64,000 bases of DNA from Burkholderia sp. Ac-20365 (GTDB lineage Bacteria > Pseudomonadota > Gammaproteobacteria > Burkholderiales > Burkholderiaceae): assembly GCF_017104715.1 (NCBI RefSeq), contig NZ_JAAGPI010000010.1, positions 1-64,000 of the forward strand, written 5' to 3'. The notes beneath the pieces were generated by a model. That model was given only the letters and a program-made list of their open reading frames with translations, had not been told where the DNA came from and searched no databases. The number at the start of each line of letters is the position of its first letter. Position 1 is the first letter of the stretch. Shown here piece after piece: positions 17,856 through 27,069 of the stretch. A program made the translations under genes and the position numbers.

Positions 17856-19520
17856 TCAATGCATCTTCGCAGCCGTAAGCGCCTGCAGCGCGCGTACGCG
17901 CCCGAGTGCTTCCGTGTTGCTGACCGCCTTCTCGTACATCGAAGCGAGGTCGGCTTTCAACGCGGTACGCGAGCCGCCGTCGAGGTACACCATATGCCCG
18001 GACGGATAGAAGCGCGCGGACAGGTTGTCGCGCACCTGCTGGCTCAGCAACGGCATCTGCTGCAGATCGAGCACGGTCTGATAGAACGGCGTGACGAAGT
18101 CGTAGAAGCCATTCGCCGACAGCACCTTCAGATCGACATTGAGCGCCATTACGGCGGCGAGGTCGCCCGCCGTGTACAGAATGACGTTGCCCTTCTTGTC
18201 GAGGCCCTTCTGTTCGCCCGTCGGATCGATATGGCTGAAGTCCCAGTACTTGAAGGCCTGATCGTTCAGATCCGTGAACGCCGAGTTCGACGTGAACTTC
18301 AACTGCTCGTTCAGATAGACGTTCCACATCGTCGTGTAGACACCCGTCACGGCCGTCATGGTCGGGTCGTTGCCGCCCGAGTTCGGATCGATCTTGCCTG
18401 CGATCCCCGTTTCGATCGCCGTCACGCGACCGTCGTACTCGCCGAGCGCGAGTCCCTTCGACTTCAGCAGCGTGGTCAAGAAGAGTGAATTGCCGCGGCT
18501 GTCATACCCGGCGATGTCGAGGCTCCACGCAAGCAGCGTGGTCTTGTCGATGCCCGTGTATTCGCTGAGCTTTTCGACCACGGCGCTATCCGTGGTCGGG
18601 AATTTGCGCAGCGCGTTGAGGTAGTCGGTGCGCGCGAACTGCGCAACCTCTTCGACGAACTGACCGAGATCCGTGGGCCTTGGCGCGACGCCGAGCTTCT
18701 TGTGATACCACGCGTCGGCGGCGGCCGTGGGCAGTGCGCCGACGGGATTGCCTGCCTGCGCGTAATCGAGAATCGACGATTGCAGCGTGATGCCGTTCAG
18801 ATCGACGCCATCTTCGTGCAGCTTGTACGCAAGCACGCAGCTGCGCGCCGTGCCGTACGACTCGCCGAACAGAAACTTCGGCGAATTCCAGCGGTTGTTC
18901 TTCGTCAGAAAGCGCTTGATGAACTGCTTGATCGAGTCCGCGTCCTGATCCACGCCCCAGAAATCGCGGTTCTTGCGCGGCGCGACGGCAGCTGAATAAC
19001 CGGTGCCAACCGGATTGATGAAGACGAGATCGCTCCTGTCGATCAGGCTGTCCGGGTTGTCTTCCATCTGATACGGCGCGGGCGGCGTGAAGCTCGGCAT
19101 CGACGTCTTGATGCGGCGAGGCGCGAACGACCCCAGCAGCACGAACACGGACGACGAGCCCGGCCCACCGTTATAGAAGAACGTAACGGGCCGCGTTTCT
19201 TCCTTCTGGTTGTCCTGCGTGAACGCAACATAGAACATCTTCGCGCTCGGCAGCGAGCTGGATGGATCGACCGTCACCAGATGGCCTGCCGTTGCCGTGT
19301 AGTTGATCTTCTTGCCGCCGATCGTGATGGAATGCTTCGTGATCGCGGCGTTCTCGCTGCTGTCTGTGACCGAATCGTCGGGCCCGTTGCCGTACGCGAC
19401 GGGATCGAAGAACGGATGGTCACCGGCCTTGTGCGACGCGCTCGCAGCGGATGCTTCCTGCGTGGCGTGTGAATTGTGAGGCGACTGCAAACTGCCGGAA
19501 GCTGATTCTGTGTTCGTCAT
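17856..19520 (-). CDS. Peptidase S10 (serine carboxypeptidase) family protein
   Basis: 554 residues. The S10 catalytic triad is visible: Ser221 in LFGESYGTARS, Asp474 in NGFYDFVTP and His509 in YPSGHMVYLD. The oxyanion/substrate loop is NGGPGSSS (117-124). These enzymes remove C-terminal residues, usually at acid pH. No signal peptide is seen; the first 60 residues are Ser/Ala/His-rich and polar. It is about 100 nt downstream of the S53 peptidase on the same strand, so the two are probably co-transcribed. Confidence 0.9.
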   Translation of the reverse strand: MTNTESASGSLQSPHNSHATQEASAASASHKAGDHPFFDPVAYGNGPDDSVTDSSENAAITKHSITIGGKKINYTATAGHLVTVDPSSSLPSAKMFYVAFTQDNQKEETRPVTFFYNGGPGSSSVFVLLGSFAPRRIKTSMPSFTPPAPYQMEDNPDSLIDRSDLVFINPVGTGYSAAVAPRKNRDFWGVDQDADSIKQFIKRFLTKNNRWNSPKFLFGESYGTARSCVLAYKLHEDGVDLNGITLQSSILDYAQAGNPVGALPTAAADAWYHKKLGVAPRPTDLGQFVEEVAQFARTDYLNALRKFPTTDSAVVEKLSEYTGIDKTTLLAWSLDIAGYDSRGNSLFLTTLLKSKGLALGEYDGRVTAIETGIAGKIDPNSGGNDPTMTAVTGVYTTMWNVYLNEQLKFTSNSAFTDLNDQAFKYWDFSHIDPTGEQKGLDKKGNVILYTAGDLAAVMALNVDLKVLSANGFYDFVTPFYQTVLDLQQMPLLSQQVRDNLSARFYPSGHMVYLDGGSRTALKADLASMYEKAVSNTEALGRVRALQALTAAKMH

Positions 19521-19617
19521 GATCGCTCCATCGAATGCCTGTTTATGTGCTCACTGTTGCGATGCGTCGATCGCCGCGAAAACGCGGCGCCCGGACCGCC
19601 AACGCCCGCTCTTCAGA

Positions 19618-21189
19618 CTATAAAGCCGCTGCCACCTTCACACCATTGGGACTGCCCAAGCCTGTGCAGGCGTCCCAGCCGGTGGTCGCGGCATAACTGC
19701 CGTTGTTGCCCTGCGTGATGTCGTTGCATGCGCCCGCCGCCTTGTACAGCTTCGGATTGACGAAGCCGACGGGCGTGCCGTTCGCGCCTCTCGCGCCATT
19801 AATGCGCGCGATCAGTGCAGCCCACAGCGGCGCAACCGCGCTCGTGCCGCCGATCACCGTGTTGTTGCCGTCGACTATTACGTCGTAGCCGGTGAGCGGC
19901 GACGCGTCGGCCGCCACGTCCGGCACGCCGCGCCCTGTCAGCGCGTGCTTGCTGCCCTGCTCGCTGGAGACAGACAGCCCTTCCTGCCATGCCGGCACCG
20001 GAAACGTGCCGCTTACGCCGCCGCCCGTTGCCCCGCCATTCGCGCCGTCGTTCCACACCACTTCATGCGAGACCGTTTGCCCGGAGCCTTGCAGGCTGGT
20101 GCCGCCGCATGCGAGCACATACGGGCTCGACGCCGGGAAATCGACATGGTTGCTGCCGTCGCCAACGCCGTCGCTGGAGCCGCTGTCGCCCGAAGCGGCG
20201 CAGACCGTCACGCCAACCGCCGCAGCCGATTGCAGGACATCGTTGAAAGCGTTCATTGATTGCGCGGTCCACACGCTTTCGGGCGCGCCCCAACTGATCG
20301 AAATCACCGAAGGCTTGTTGGTCTTGTCGTGCACGGCGCGGCTGACGGCGTCGATAAAGCCGGCGTCGCTATTGGTGGTGAAGTACACGGCAATCGTCGC
20401 GCCCGGCGCGATCGCACCGGCGATCTCGATGTCGAGCGTCACTTCGCCGTCGGGTCCGTTCGGATCGCCCGTCGGATGATTGCCGCCCTGATCGACGCCG
20501 ACCGCGACGACTTTCGGCGAACCCACGCCGAGGCTGGAGAAATAGTTGTCGAGGTCCGCCGTGCGATAGCCGCCGCCCAGTTCGACGATGCCGATGCACT
20601 GTCCGCTGCCGTCGCCCTGCGGAAACTTGTACAGCGACGCGAGCTGCAACGGCGTAAACGACGACGCCTGTTGCACCCTCGCCGGCTGGAACGGTGGACG
20701 CATGCGAAAGTGCGGGCGCGCCTGCGGGCGGTCATCGAGACCGAGCACGGCCGTCACGACGCCATGCAGATCGTCGGGCACGCTGATCGTGCCCGTGCGT
20801 CCGCGAAACTGGCCCATCGATTGATGCTCGTAGTGCTGCAACTGAACGTCGAACGCCTTCTGGAACTGATCGATTGTGCCGCTCAGCACGACGCTGCGCG
20901 CCGACGCATCTTCACGCACAACCGTCAGCCCATGCTGCGCAGCGAAGGCTTTCAGTTTTGCAATGTCATCTGCCGCCGCGCCGAAGCGCTGCTCGAGTTC
21001 TTCGCGCGTAATCGGCTTTGCATCGGCCGCGCCCGCTTCGATCTTCTTCATCAACTGCGCGAACTGCTGCTCGTCCTTGCGCCGCAGCAAGACCACTACC
21101 TGAATCTTTTCCGCCGGATCGCATTGCGCGACCACCTTCGAGCCGGGCGCGAGCGTGCGCTCGCTGCCGGGCAATGGATGCTTCGTCAT
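19618..21189 (-). CDS. Peptidase S53 (kumamolisin/sedolisin-type) precursor
   Basis: 523 residues from MTKHPLPGSE. An activation prodomain covers about 1-170. The catalytic domain has Glu249 and Asp253 in GEVTLDIEIAGA, Asp335 in ASGDSG and nucleophile Ser450 in GGTSAVAPLWAAL. A calcium site is visible in NDITQGNNG and in DACTGLGSP near the end. S53 enzymes are acid-active endopeptidases that process themselves. GGGAGA lies 9 nt before the ATG. No Sec signal is visible, unusual for a secreted acid protease; export by another route or cell lysis is possible. Confidence 0.92.
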   Translation of the reverse strand: MTKHPLPGSERTLAPGSKVVAQCDPAEKIQVVVLLRRKDEQQFAQLMKKIEAGAADAKPITREELEQRFGAAADDIAKLKAFAAQHGLTVVREDASARSVVLSGTIDQFQKAFDVQLQHYEHQSMGQFRGRTGTISVPDDLHGVVTAVLGLDDRPQARPHFRMRPPFQPARVQQASSFTPLQLASLYKFPQGDGSGQCIGIVELGGGYRTADLDNYFSSLGVGSPKVVAVGVDQGGNHPTGDPNGPDGEVTLDIEIAGAIAPGATIAVYFTTNSDAGFIDAVSRAVHDKTNKPSVISISWGAPESVWTAQSMNAFNDVLQSAAAVGVTVCAASGDSGSSDGVGDGSNHVDFPASSPYVLACGGTSLQGSGQTVSHEVVWNDGANGGATGGGVSGTFPVPAWQEGLSVSSEQGSKHALTGRGVPDVAADASPLTGYDVIVDGNNTVIGGTSAVAPLWAALIARINGARGANGTPVGFVNPKLYKAAGACNDITQGNNGSYAATTGWDACTGLGSPNGVKVAAAL

Positions 21190-21473
21190 GGTTGCGATTC
21201 TCCCTGTGTCTACTGGAGGCACCTACTCGATCTCATGCAACAGACGGACGCTTAGGAAACACCTTCGCGCCCTCCCTCGTTACGAGGCAACGACATCCGT
21301 CCGACCAATCGATTCGAACACAGTTCCAGCACGTCCGACACCTGGCCGAACGGCCAGCTTCCAGCAAAGGTCAAACCAGCGTTACGCTGCTCCAGCAGTT
21401 TTTACGCTGTTGCGTTACGCTATGCGACCGCGTGCCAGAGAGCGCGCGGGACCCCAAGAATTCGAGGACTTCC

Positions 21474-21983
21474 ATGACCATCTCGATGTTTCAGGCATCC
21501 ATCCCCGTGCTGATCCGCGGCCTCACGAACCTGCAGGCCATTCTCGGCAAGGGACAGGCGTACGCAGCAGCAAAGCAGATCGATCCCTCCGTGCTGACGG
21601 GCGCGCGTCTGTTCCCGGACATGCATCCGCTCGCCCGGCAGGTTCACATCGCGACGGATACCGCCAAGGGTTGCGCGGCGCGTCTGGCCGGCGTCGAAGC
21701 ACCCAAGTTCGACGACGTCGAGTTCACATTCGATGAACTGCACGCGCGCATTCAGAAAACGATCGATTATCTGAAGGAGTTCAACGCCGCTCAGATCGAC
21801 GGCTCGGAGACGCGTGAGGTGACGCTGAAGATGCGCAGCGGCGCGGTCGAGTTCAGCGGCCTGTCTTACCTGCTCGGCTTCGCGATGCCGAACTTCTACT
21901 TCCACATTACGACGGCCTACGACATCCTGCGTCATAACGGCGTCGAACTCGGCAAGCTCGATTTCCTCGGCAAACCGGAATAG
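21474..21983 (+). CDS. DUF1993 family protein
   Basis: 169 residues, soluble and probably helical, matching the DUF1993 family (MTISMFQASIPVLIRGLTNL; later LPGFAMPNFYFH-like SYLLGFAMPNFYFHITTAY). Members are small DinB-like bundles of unknown function. GAGGA lies 6 nt before the ATG. It stands alone between S53 (divergent) and ynfA. Confidence 0.85.
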   Translation: MTISMFQASIPVLIRGLTNLQAILGKGQAYAAAKQIDPSVLTGARLFPDMHPLARQVHIATDTAKGCAARLAGVEAPKFDDVEFTFDELHARIQKTIDYLKEFNAAQIDGSETREVTLKMRSGAVEFSGLSYLLGFAMPNFYFHITTAYDILRHNGVELGKLDFLGKPE

Positions 21984-22098
21984 CCAGGCGCAACGCAGCG
22001 CTCAGCCAAGGCGTCGCGCGAACGTGTTCAGGCAGGTTCGCGCGATGCACGACTCCCGATGTGGGTCCGCGCTCGGTGCGGCGCGGGCCGGAGCAGCA

Positions 22099-22419
22099 TC
22101 AGACGCGAGGCTGGAACGCAATGACGCTCATGCCCGCCAGCGTCAGCGCGACGCCCGCGACATCCCACGCGCTCGGACGCACGTGATCGACGCACCATAG
22201 CCAGAGAATCGCCACGGCCACGTAGACGCCGCCGTATGCGGCATAGACACGGCCCGCGGCCGTGCCATGAAACGTCAACAGCCATGCGAACAATGCAAGG
22301 CTCAACGCGCCCGGCAGCAGCAGCCATGCGGAGCCGCCGTCCTTGAGCCAGCGCCATGGCAGATAGCAGCCGACAATCTCGGCGATCGCGGTCACAACGT
22401 AGAGCAACAGGGTTTTCAT
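22099..22419 (-). CDS. ynfA: YnfA/UPF0060 small membrane protein
   Basis: 106 residues with four hydrophobic helices. It shows the family signatures AEIVGCYLPWRWLK, GRVYAAYGGVYV and LWLWCVDHVRPSAWD. YnfA proteins are SMR-like inner-membrane proteins, and some are reported to export dyes or antiseptics. Divergent from the DUF1289 gene across about 150 bp. Confidence 0.92.
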   Translation of the reverse strand: MKTLLLYVVTAIAEIVGCYLPWRWLKDGGSAWLLLPGALSLALFAWLLTFHGTAAGRVYAAYGGVYVAVAILWLWCVDHVRPSAWDVAGVALTLAGMSVIAFQPRV

Positions 22420-22569
22420 CGGCAGGTGTCAGGTGATCGGTCGAGGCGCGGCCCCGGTTCAGGCCGTGTAGTCTATCGCCTTTATTGACACAATCACTTG
22501 GCTCGCCGCCGGCGCGCCATGCGACATTCACCTTTCACCTTCCATTCACACGATCACGAGCACGCCAGC

Positions 22570-22743
22570 ATGAGTGTCAAATCGCCCTGCATCGACATCT
22601 GCAAGTTCGACAGCAAGACCGGCTATTGCGTTGGCTGCCTGCGCACGAAGGAAGAATGCAAAGGCTGGAAGAAGATGAAGGACAAGCACCGCCGCAAGGT
22701 CATCGACCAGAAGCCGGAACGTGCGGCGATGATTCGAAAATAA
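22570..22743 (+). CDS. DUF1289 cysteine-rich small protein
   Basis: 57 residues with the DUF1289 pattern SPCIDICKFDSKTGYCVGC followed by LRTKEEC. The four or five Cys suggest a metal or Fe-S site. Function unknown. ATG at 22570 is used because the conserved domain starts 4 residues later; an upstream Met would add a His/Arg-rich tail. Confidence 0.85.
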   Translation: MSVKSPCIDICKFDSKTGYCVGCLRTKEECKGWKKMKDKHRRKVIDQKPERAAMIRK

Positions 22744-22758
22744 GCACGCGCGGCGCGT

Positions 22759-23388
22759 TCAGTCGAGCGAAAGGCGCAGCGCAAAGCCGATCAGCGCAGC
22801 CGAAAAGGTCCAGCGCTGCAGGGTCTGCGCAAGCGGATGCGCGCGCACCCAGCCGGCAATCCGCGCCGCGCCGATTGCATAGACGGCATCGAAACACGCG
22901 CCCAGCGCCACCAGCACGACACCCAGTTCGACCATCTGCCACGCGACGGGCCCCGCTTCCGGTCGCACGAACTGCGGCAACAGTACCGAACAGAACAGCA
23001 GCGCCTTCGGGTTCAGCAGGTTCGTGAACAGCCCTTTGACGAAAGCCGTGCGCAGCGCGCCGTCGTCGTCCGTCTGCGTGCCGTTTGCAGGCAGCGCGAA
23101 CATCGGCGAACGGAAAATCTGCACGGCCACCCAGGCCAGATAGATCGCGCCGCCATAACGCACCACTTCGTAGAGCCACGGTGCATTGCGCAGCAGTGCC
23201 GCGACGCCGCACGCGGACAGCGTCACATGGGTTGCACGGGACAAGCCAAGGCCGACGGCCGCCGCGAAACCGTTACGCGCGCCGCGCCCGATGCTCGTCT
23301 GCAACACCAGCGCCATGTCCGGACCAGGCAGCGCAAACACCACGACCAGCGCCGTGACATACATGACCAGAAGATGAGCGGAAATCAT
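22759..23388 (-). CDS. LysE/RhtB-family amino-acid exporter
   Basis: 209 residues from MISAHLLVMYV with about six helices. Family marks are ALPGPDMALVLQTS near the N-terminus and FTNLLNPKALLF in the middle. It exports an amino acid or derivative across the inner membrane. GAGG lies 6 nt before the ATG. Divergent from an Lrp-type regulator, the usual arrangement for an amino-acid-induced exporter. Confidence 0.9.
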   Translation of the reverse strand: MISAHLLVMYVTALVVVFALPGPDMALVLQTSIGRGARNGFAAAVGLGLSRATHVTLSACGVAALLRNAPWLYEVVRYGGAIYLAWVAVQIFRSPMFALPANGTQTDDDGALRTAFVKGLFTNLLNPKALLFCSVLLPQFVRPEAGPVAWQMVELGVVLVALGACFDAVYAIGAARIAGWVRAHPLAQTLQRWTFSAALIGFALRLSLD

Positions 23389-23523
23389 GGGAAACCTCAT
23401 ATATCGAGGCACTCATGATGCACTCTGATTGAGAGCGAATACTGGCGATTATCGACCGCCCATCCATCATAGTTAGCGGATTGCCCTAAAATAAGCGAAC
23501 CGGTTATCACTTTCCCCTCATCC

Positions 23524-23988
23524 ATGAACGAACTCGACAAAACCGACCGCACGATCCTCGCCGCGCTGCAGTCGGACGGCCGCATGTCCAACGCGAAACT
23601 GGCCGACACCGTCGGCCTGAGCGAAACGCCGTGCGCCCGGCGCCTCAAGCGGCTCGAGAACGATGGCTACATCGAGCGATATCGCGCGATGCTGTCGCGA
23701 TCCGCGCTCGGATTCGGTGTGATCTCTTTCGTTTACGTGCGCTTCGCCGTGCACGACCGCGCTACCGCAAACCGCTTCGAGCGCGAAGTGCTGGCAATTC
23801 CACGCATCCTGTCGTGCCACAACGTATCGGGCAGCGCCGACTACGTGCTGCAGGTGGTTGCACGCGATCTCGACGATTACGGCACCTTTATGCGCGACGA
23901 ATTGCGCAGTCTGCCGGGCGTGACATCGGTGGAATCGTCGTTGTCGTTGCGCGAAGTGAAAGCGAATGGTGGCTTGCCTTTGATCTGA
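23524..23988 (+). CDS. Lrp/AsnC-family transcriptional regulator
   Basis: 154 residues: N-terminal helix-turn-helix (KLADTVGLSETPCARRLKRLENDGYI) and C-terminal RAM ligand domain (LSCHNVSGSADYVLQVVARDL). It begins 135 bp from the divergent LysE gene and probably controls it in response to the exported amino acid (inference). Confidence 0.92.
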   Translation: MNELDKTDRTILAALQSDGRMSNAKLADTVGLSETPCARRLKRLENDGYIERYRAMLSRSALGFGVISFVYVRFAVHDRATANRFEREVLAIPRILSCHNVSGSADYVLQVVARDLDDYGTFMRDELRSLPGVTSVESSLSLREVKANGGLPLI

Positions 23989-24076
23989 AGGCGCAACGCC
24001 GCGCGCGAAATACGCGGCGAGTCATGGCATAGTGAGCGCCTCGCCGACACGGCACGATGAATCACGGAGCATTGGC

Positions 24077-24310
24077 ATGGACCACGCAGAGGCGCGAGCC
24101 GAAGAATCCCGCGCGATGGAGCGCGTTCTGAACGCAACGAAACAGGTGCAGACGGCGTTTGCCGCGCTGCAATCGCAATTCCCGCCGGCGGGCAGCGGCA
24201 AACCTTCGCAAATCGCCCTGCAGACCTTCGACGCCGCGCTGCAGGAACTCGAAGACGCTCAATCCGCTTTCGATACGTTGCTCAACGATCTGCTTGACGG
24301 CAATCGTTGA
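24077..24310 (+). CDS. Small soluble helical protein, unknown
   Basis: 77 residues, Ala/Gln/Glu-rich with heptad-like spacing (LNATKQVQTAFAALQSQF and LQTFDAALQELEDAQSAFDTLL), so a short coiled coil is likely. ACGGAG lies 7 nt before the ATG. No family recognised. It sits between the Lrp gene and the phosphatase operon, and the 237-bp gap that follows carries the palindrome at 24459. Confidence 0.6.
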   Translation: MDHAEARAEESRAMERVLNATKQVQTAFAALQSQFPPAGSGKPSQIALQTFDAALQELEDAQSAFDTLLNDLLDGNR

Positions 24311-24458
24311 GCGGACTACACGCCGGGCGTTGATGACGTCTGGCGTCACGCGCGGCCTGGGCAGGTCCCACTGGCCGGGCGCCATCACGCGGAGAAGGCT
24401 GGGAATCGATAAAAACAGACAGTTAGTTGCGATTTAAGGTTACATCCGTCATCACTAA

Positions 24459-24480
24459 ACTGAATCCCGATGGATTCAGT
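24459..24480. promoter_or_regulatory. Perfect 9-bp-arm palindrome, candidate operator
   Basis: ACTGAATCC and GGATTCAGT flank CGAT, a fully symmetric 22-nt site 67 bp before the first gene of the phosphatase/kinase/SDR operon. No T-tract follows on either side, so it does not look like a terminator. The size suits a TetR- or MarR-type dimer. No such regulator gene is adjacent; the nearest are the LysR gene downstream and the Lrp gene upstream. Confidence 0.5.
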
Positions 24481-24547
24481 AAATAAATTTCAGAAATACG
24501 TCCCCCGCCGCTAAGCTGGTTTCACCTCTTCCACGGTGAAACATGCG

Positions 24548-25222
24548 ATGGCGGAACTCTATCTGGTGCGGCACGGCCAGGCGTCGCTGGGCGCCGACGA
24601 CTACGACCAGTTGTCGGAAGTCGGCGAGCAGCAAGGCGTCTGGCTCGGCGAATACTTTGCGCAGCGCGATATCACGTTCGATCGCGTGATGACCGGCACG
24701 CTGCGCCGCCATGCGCAGACTGCCGATGCGATCCGTCGCGGCCTCGATACGCTGCCCACGGAAACCGGGATCCATCCCGGCCTCGACGAATACGATTTCC
24801 ACGCACTCTTTCGCGCGCTCGGCGAGCAACACGCGGCGCTGGCCGAACGTGCGACGCGTAGCCCGCGCGATTTTTTCAAGGCCTTGCGCGAAGTGCTGCA
24901 TCTGTGGACGGAAGGCGCGCTCGATGGCCGCGCGCCGGAGAGCTGGCAAGCATTCCAGCAACGCGTCGCCGATGCGCGCGCCGCGATCCAGCAAGGCGAC
25001 GGACAGCGCGTGCTGGTCGTCAGTTCGGGCGGCGTAATTGCCGCGCTGACGCAGCAGGTCCTGCAGGCGCCCGCGGCGACGGCGATCGCGCTCAACATGC
25101 AGGTTCGCAATAGCAGCGTCAGTCATTACTTCTTCAATCGCGACACGCTGCATCTGTCGAGCTTCAACGGCATTGGCCATCTCGACGATCCTCAGCGGCG
25201 CGCCTTTCAGACCTATGGCTAA
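24548..25222 (+). CDS. Histidine phosphatase family protein
   Basis: 224 residues of the phosphoglycerate-mutase-like branch: catalytic LYLVRHGQASLG at 4-15, a partner Arg in MTGTLRRHAQTA, and late His/Gly in VSSGGVIAAL. The usual second His of the RHG fold is not obvious in that last motif (SSGG), so activity should be tested. The stop overlaps the next gene by 8 nt. Start uncertain: a GTG 12 nt upstream is possible and no strong Shine-Dalgarno is seen. Confidence 0.85.
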   Translation: MAELYLVRHGQASLGADDYDQLSEVGEQQGVWLGEYFAQRDITFDRVMTGTLRRHAQTADAIRRGLDTLPTETGIHPGLDEYDFHALFRALGEQHAALAERATRSPRDFFKALREVLHLWTEGALDGRAPESWQAFQQRVADARAAIQQGDGQRVLVVSSGGVIAALTQQVLQAPAATAIALNMQVRNSSVSHYFFNRDTLHLSSFNGIGHLDDPQRRAFQTYG

Positions 25223-26252
25223 CTCATCGATGACCCAGCACGACACCGCGCTCGATCCCGAACGCCTCGCGCAGTATCTGGAGCAGCATGTCGCGGACTT
25301 TCGCGGCCCGCTGCGCGCGACGAAGTTTGCAGGCGGACAGTCCAATCCGACTTATCTGCTCGACGCCCAAAGCGGCCGCTACGTCTTGCGCCGCCAGCCG
25401 CCGGGCAACTTGCTGAAATCGGCGCATGCCGTCGATCGCGAATTCCGCGTGCTAAGCGCGCTCGCCGACACGCCCGTGCCCGTCGCGCGTGCGTGGCATC
25501 TGTGCGAGGACCGCGATGTCATCGGCAGCATGTTCTACGTGATGAGTTACGAGGAAGGCCGCATCTTCTGGAACCCGGCGCTGCCCGAGATTGACCGCGA
25601 CGCGCGTCGCGACTACTACACGTCGATCGTGTCGACGCTCGCGGCGCTGCACGACGTCGATCCGCAAGCGGTGGGACTCGCCGACTATGGACGCGCGGGC
25701 AATTACTTCGAGCGTCAGATCGGCGTATGGACGAAGCAATACCGCGCCGCCGAAACGCAACGCATCGACGCAATGGAAGTGCTGATCGACTGGTTGCCCG
25801 CGCACTGCCCTGCCGATGCCATGGACGCGTCGCTCGTGCACGGCGACTTCCGCATCGACAACCTGATCTTTGCGAGCGACGCACCGCGCGTGCGCGCGAT
25901 CCTCGACTGGGAATTGTCGACGCTCGGCAATCCACTCGCCGATCTCGCCTATTTCTGCATGTGCTTGCGCTTGCCGGCGCAAGGGCACATTACGGGTTTG
26001 CGTGGACAGGACCGCACTGCGCTCGGCGTGCCTGACGAAGAAGAGATCATCGCAAAGTACTGCGCACTGCGCGGCCTGCCTGCCATCGACAACTGGCCGT
26101 TCTATCTGGCGTTCAGTTTCTTCCGGCTCGCTTCGATTGCCCAAGGAGTGAAAGCGCGCGCGATGCAGGGCAATGCATCGAGTGCCGACGCGCACGCGGT
26201 TGGCGCGATGGTCGAGCCGCTTGCGCAACTCGCGGTCGAAGTGATCGCGTGA
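25215..26252 (+). CDS. APH-type phosphotransferase (ACAD10/11- and LvaA-like kinase)
   Basis: 345 residues from MANSSMTQHD. Aminoglycoside-phosphotransferase fold: N-lobe with FAGGQSNPTYLL and VLRRQPPG, catalytic loop LVHGDFRIDNLIF and metal Asp in ILDWELSTLGNPLADLAY. These features are those of the kinase domain that mammals fuse to acyl-CoA dehydrogenase (ACAD10/11) and of LvaA, which phosphorylates 4-hydroxyacyl-CoA. The start ATG lies inside the phosphatase gene (8-nt overlap), so the two are coupled. Drug resistance is unlikely given the SDR and acyl-CoA dehydrogenase neighbours. Confidence 0.85.
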   Translation: MANSSMTQHDTALDPERLAQYLEQHVADFRGPLRATKFAGGQSNPTYLLDAQSGRYVLRRQPPGNLLKSAHAVDREFRVLSALADTPVPVARAWHLCEDRDVIGSMFYVMSYEEGRIFWNPALPEIDRDARRDYYTSIVSTLAALHDVDPQAVGLADYGRAGNYFERQIGVWTKQYRAAETQRIDAMEVLIDWLPAHCPADAMDASLVHGDFRIDNLIFASDAPRVRAILDWELSTLGNPLADLAYFCMCLRLPAQGHITGLRGQDRTALGVPDEEEIIAKYCALRGLPAIDNWPFYLAFSFFRLASIAQGVKARAMQGNASSADAHAVGAMVEPLAQLAVEVIA

Positions 26253-26299
26253 GATTCAAACACACTTACTTATTCGACAAGAACATGAAGGAGACGACA

Positions 26300-27064
26300 T
26301 TGAGCACGAACCTATTCGATCTGACCGGCCGTATTGCGCTCGTCACGGGCGCTAGCCGCGGCATCGGTGAAGCGATTGCGAAGCTGCTCGCCGGGCAGGG
26401 CGCGCACGTGATCGTATCGAGCCGCAAGCTCGACGAATGCGAGCACGTGGCGGCGAATATCCGCGCCACTGGCGGAAGTGCCGAAGCGTTCGCGTGTCAC
26501 GTGGGACGCATGGAGGATATTGAAGCGACGTTTGTGCATATTCGCGAGAAGCATGGGCGGCTCGACATTCTCGTGAATAACGCGGCGGCGAATCCTTATT
26601 TCGGGCACATCCTCGATACGGATCTTGCTGCTTATAACAAGACTGTTGAAGTGAATGTTCGCGGGTATTTCTTTATGTCGGTTGAAGCGGGCAAGTTGAT
26701 GAAGGAGCGAGGACGCGGTGCGATTGTGAATACGGCGTCTGTCAATGCGCTGCAGCCGGGTGATATGCAAGGGATCTATTCGATTACCAAGGCAGCGGTC
26801 GTCAATATGACGAAGGCGTTTGCCAAAGAGTGCGGACCGCTTGGGATTCGTGTGAATGCGCTTTTGCCAGGATTGACGAAGACTAAATTTGCTGGCGCGT
26901 TGTTTGAGAACAAGGAGATCTATGAGCACTGGATCGAGAACATCCCGTTGCGCAGGCATGGTGAGCCATCTGAAATGGCTGGGACCGTGCTCTATCTTGT
27001 CTCCGATGCGGCTAGTTATACCAATGGGGAATGTATTGTTGTTGATGGCGGTTTGACGATTTAG
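26300..27064 (+). CDS. Short-chain dehydrogenase/reductase
   Basis: 254 residues if started at TTG 26300, which has AAGGAG 7 nt upstream; an in-frame ATG at 26285 has no such site. Classical SDR: TGASRGIG cofactor loop, NNAAANP, catalytic Ser in NTASVNA, and YSITK. The end VDGGLTI is typical. In an operon with an APH kinase it may reduce a 4-oxoacyl-CoA to the hydroxy form (LvaD-like) or act on a related hydroxyacyl-CoA. Codon use in its second half is richer in A/T third positions than that of its neighbours. Confidence 0.9.
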   Translation: MSTNLFDLTGRIALVTGASRGIGEAIAKLLAGQGAHVIVSSRKLDECEHVAANIRATGGSAEAFACHVGRMEDIEATFVHIREKHGRLDILVNNAAANPYFGHILDTDLAAYNKTVEVNVRGYFFMSVEAGKLMKERGRGAIVNTASVNALQPGDMQGIYSITKAAVVNMTKAFAKECGPLGIRVNALLPGLTKTKFAGALFENKEIYEHWIENIPLRRHGEPSEMAGTVLYLVSDAASYTNGECIVVDGGLTI

Positions 27065-27069
27065 GTTTT

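Noticed and set aside
25215..26252. Aminoglycoside resistance gene
   Set aside because: The kinase is of the ACAD10/11-LvaA branch and sits with lipid/acid metabolism genes, so antibiotic phosphorylation is unlikely.
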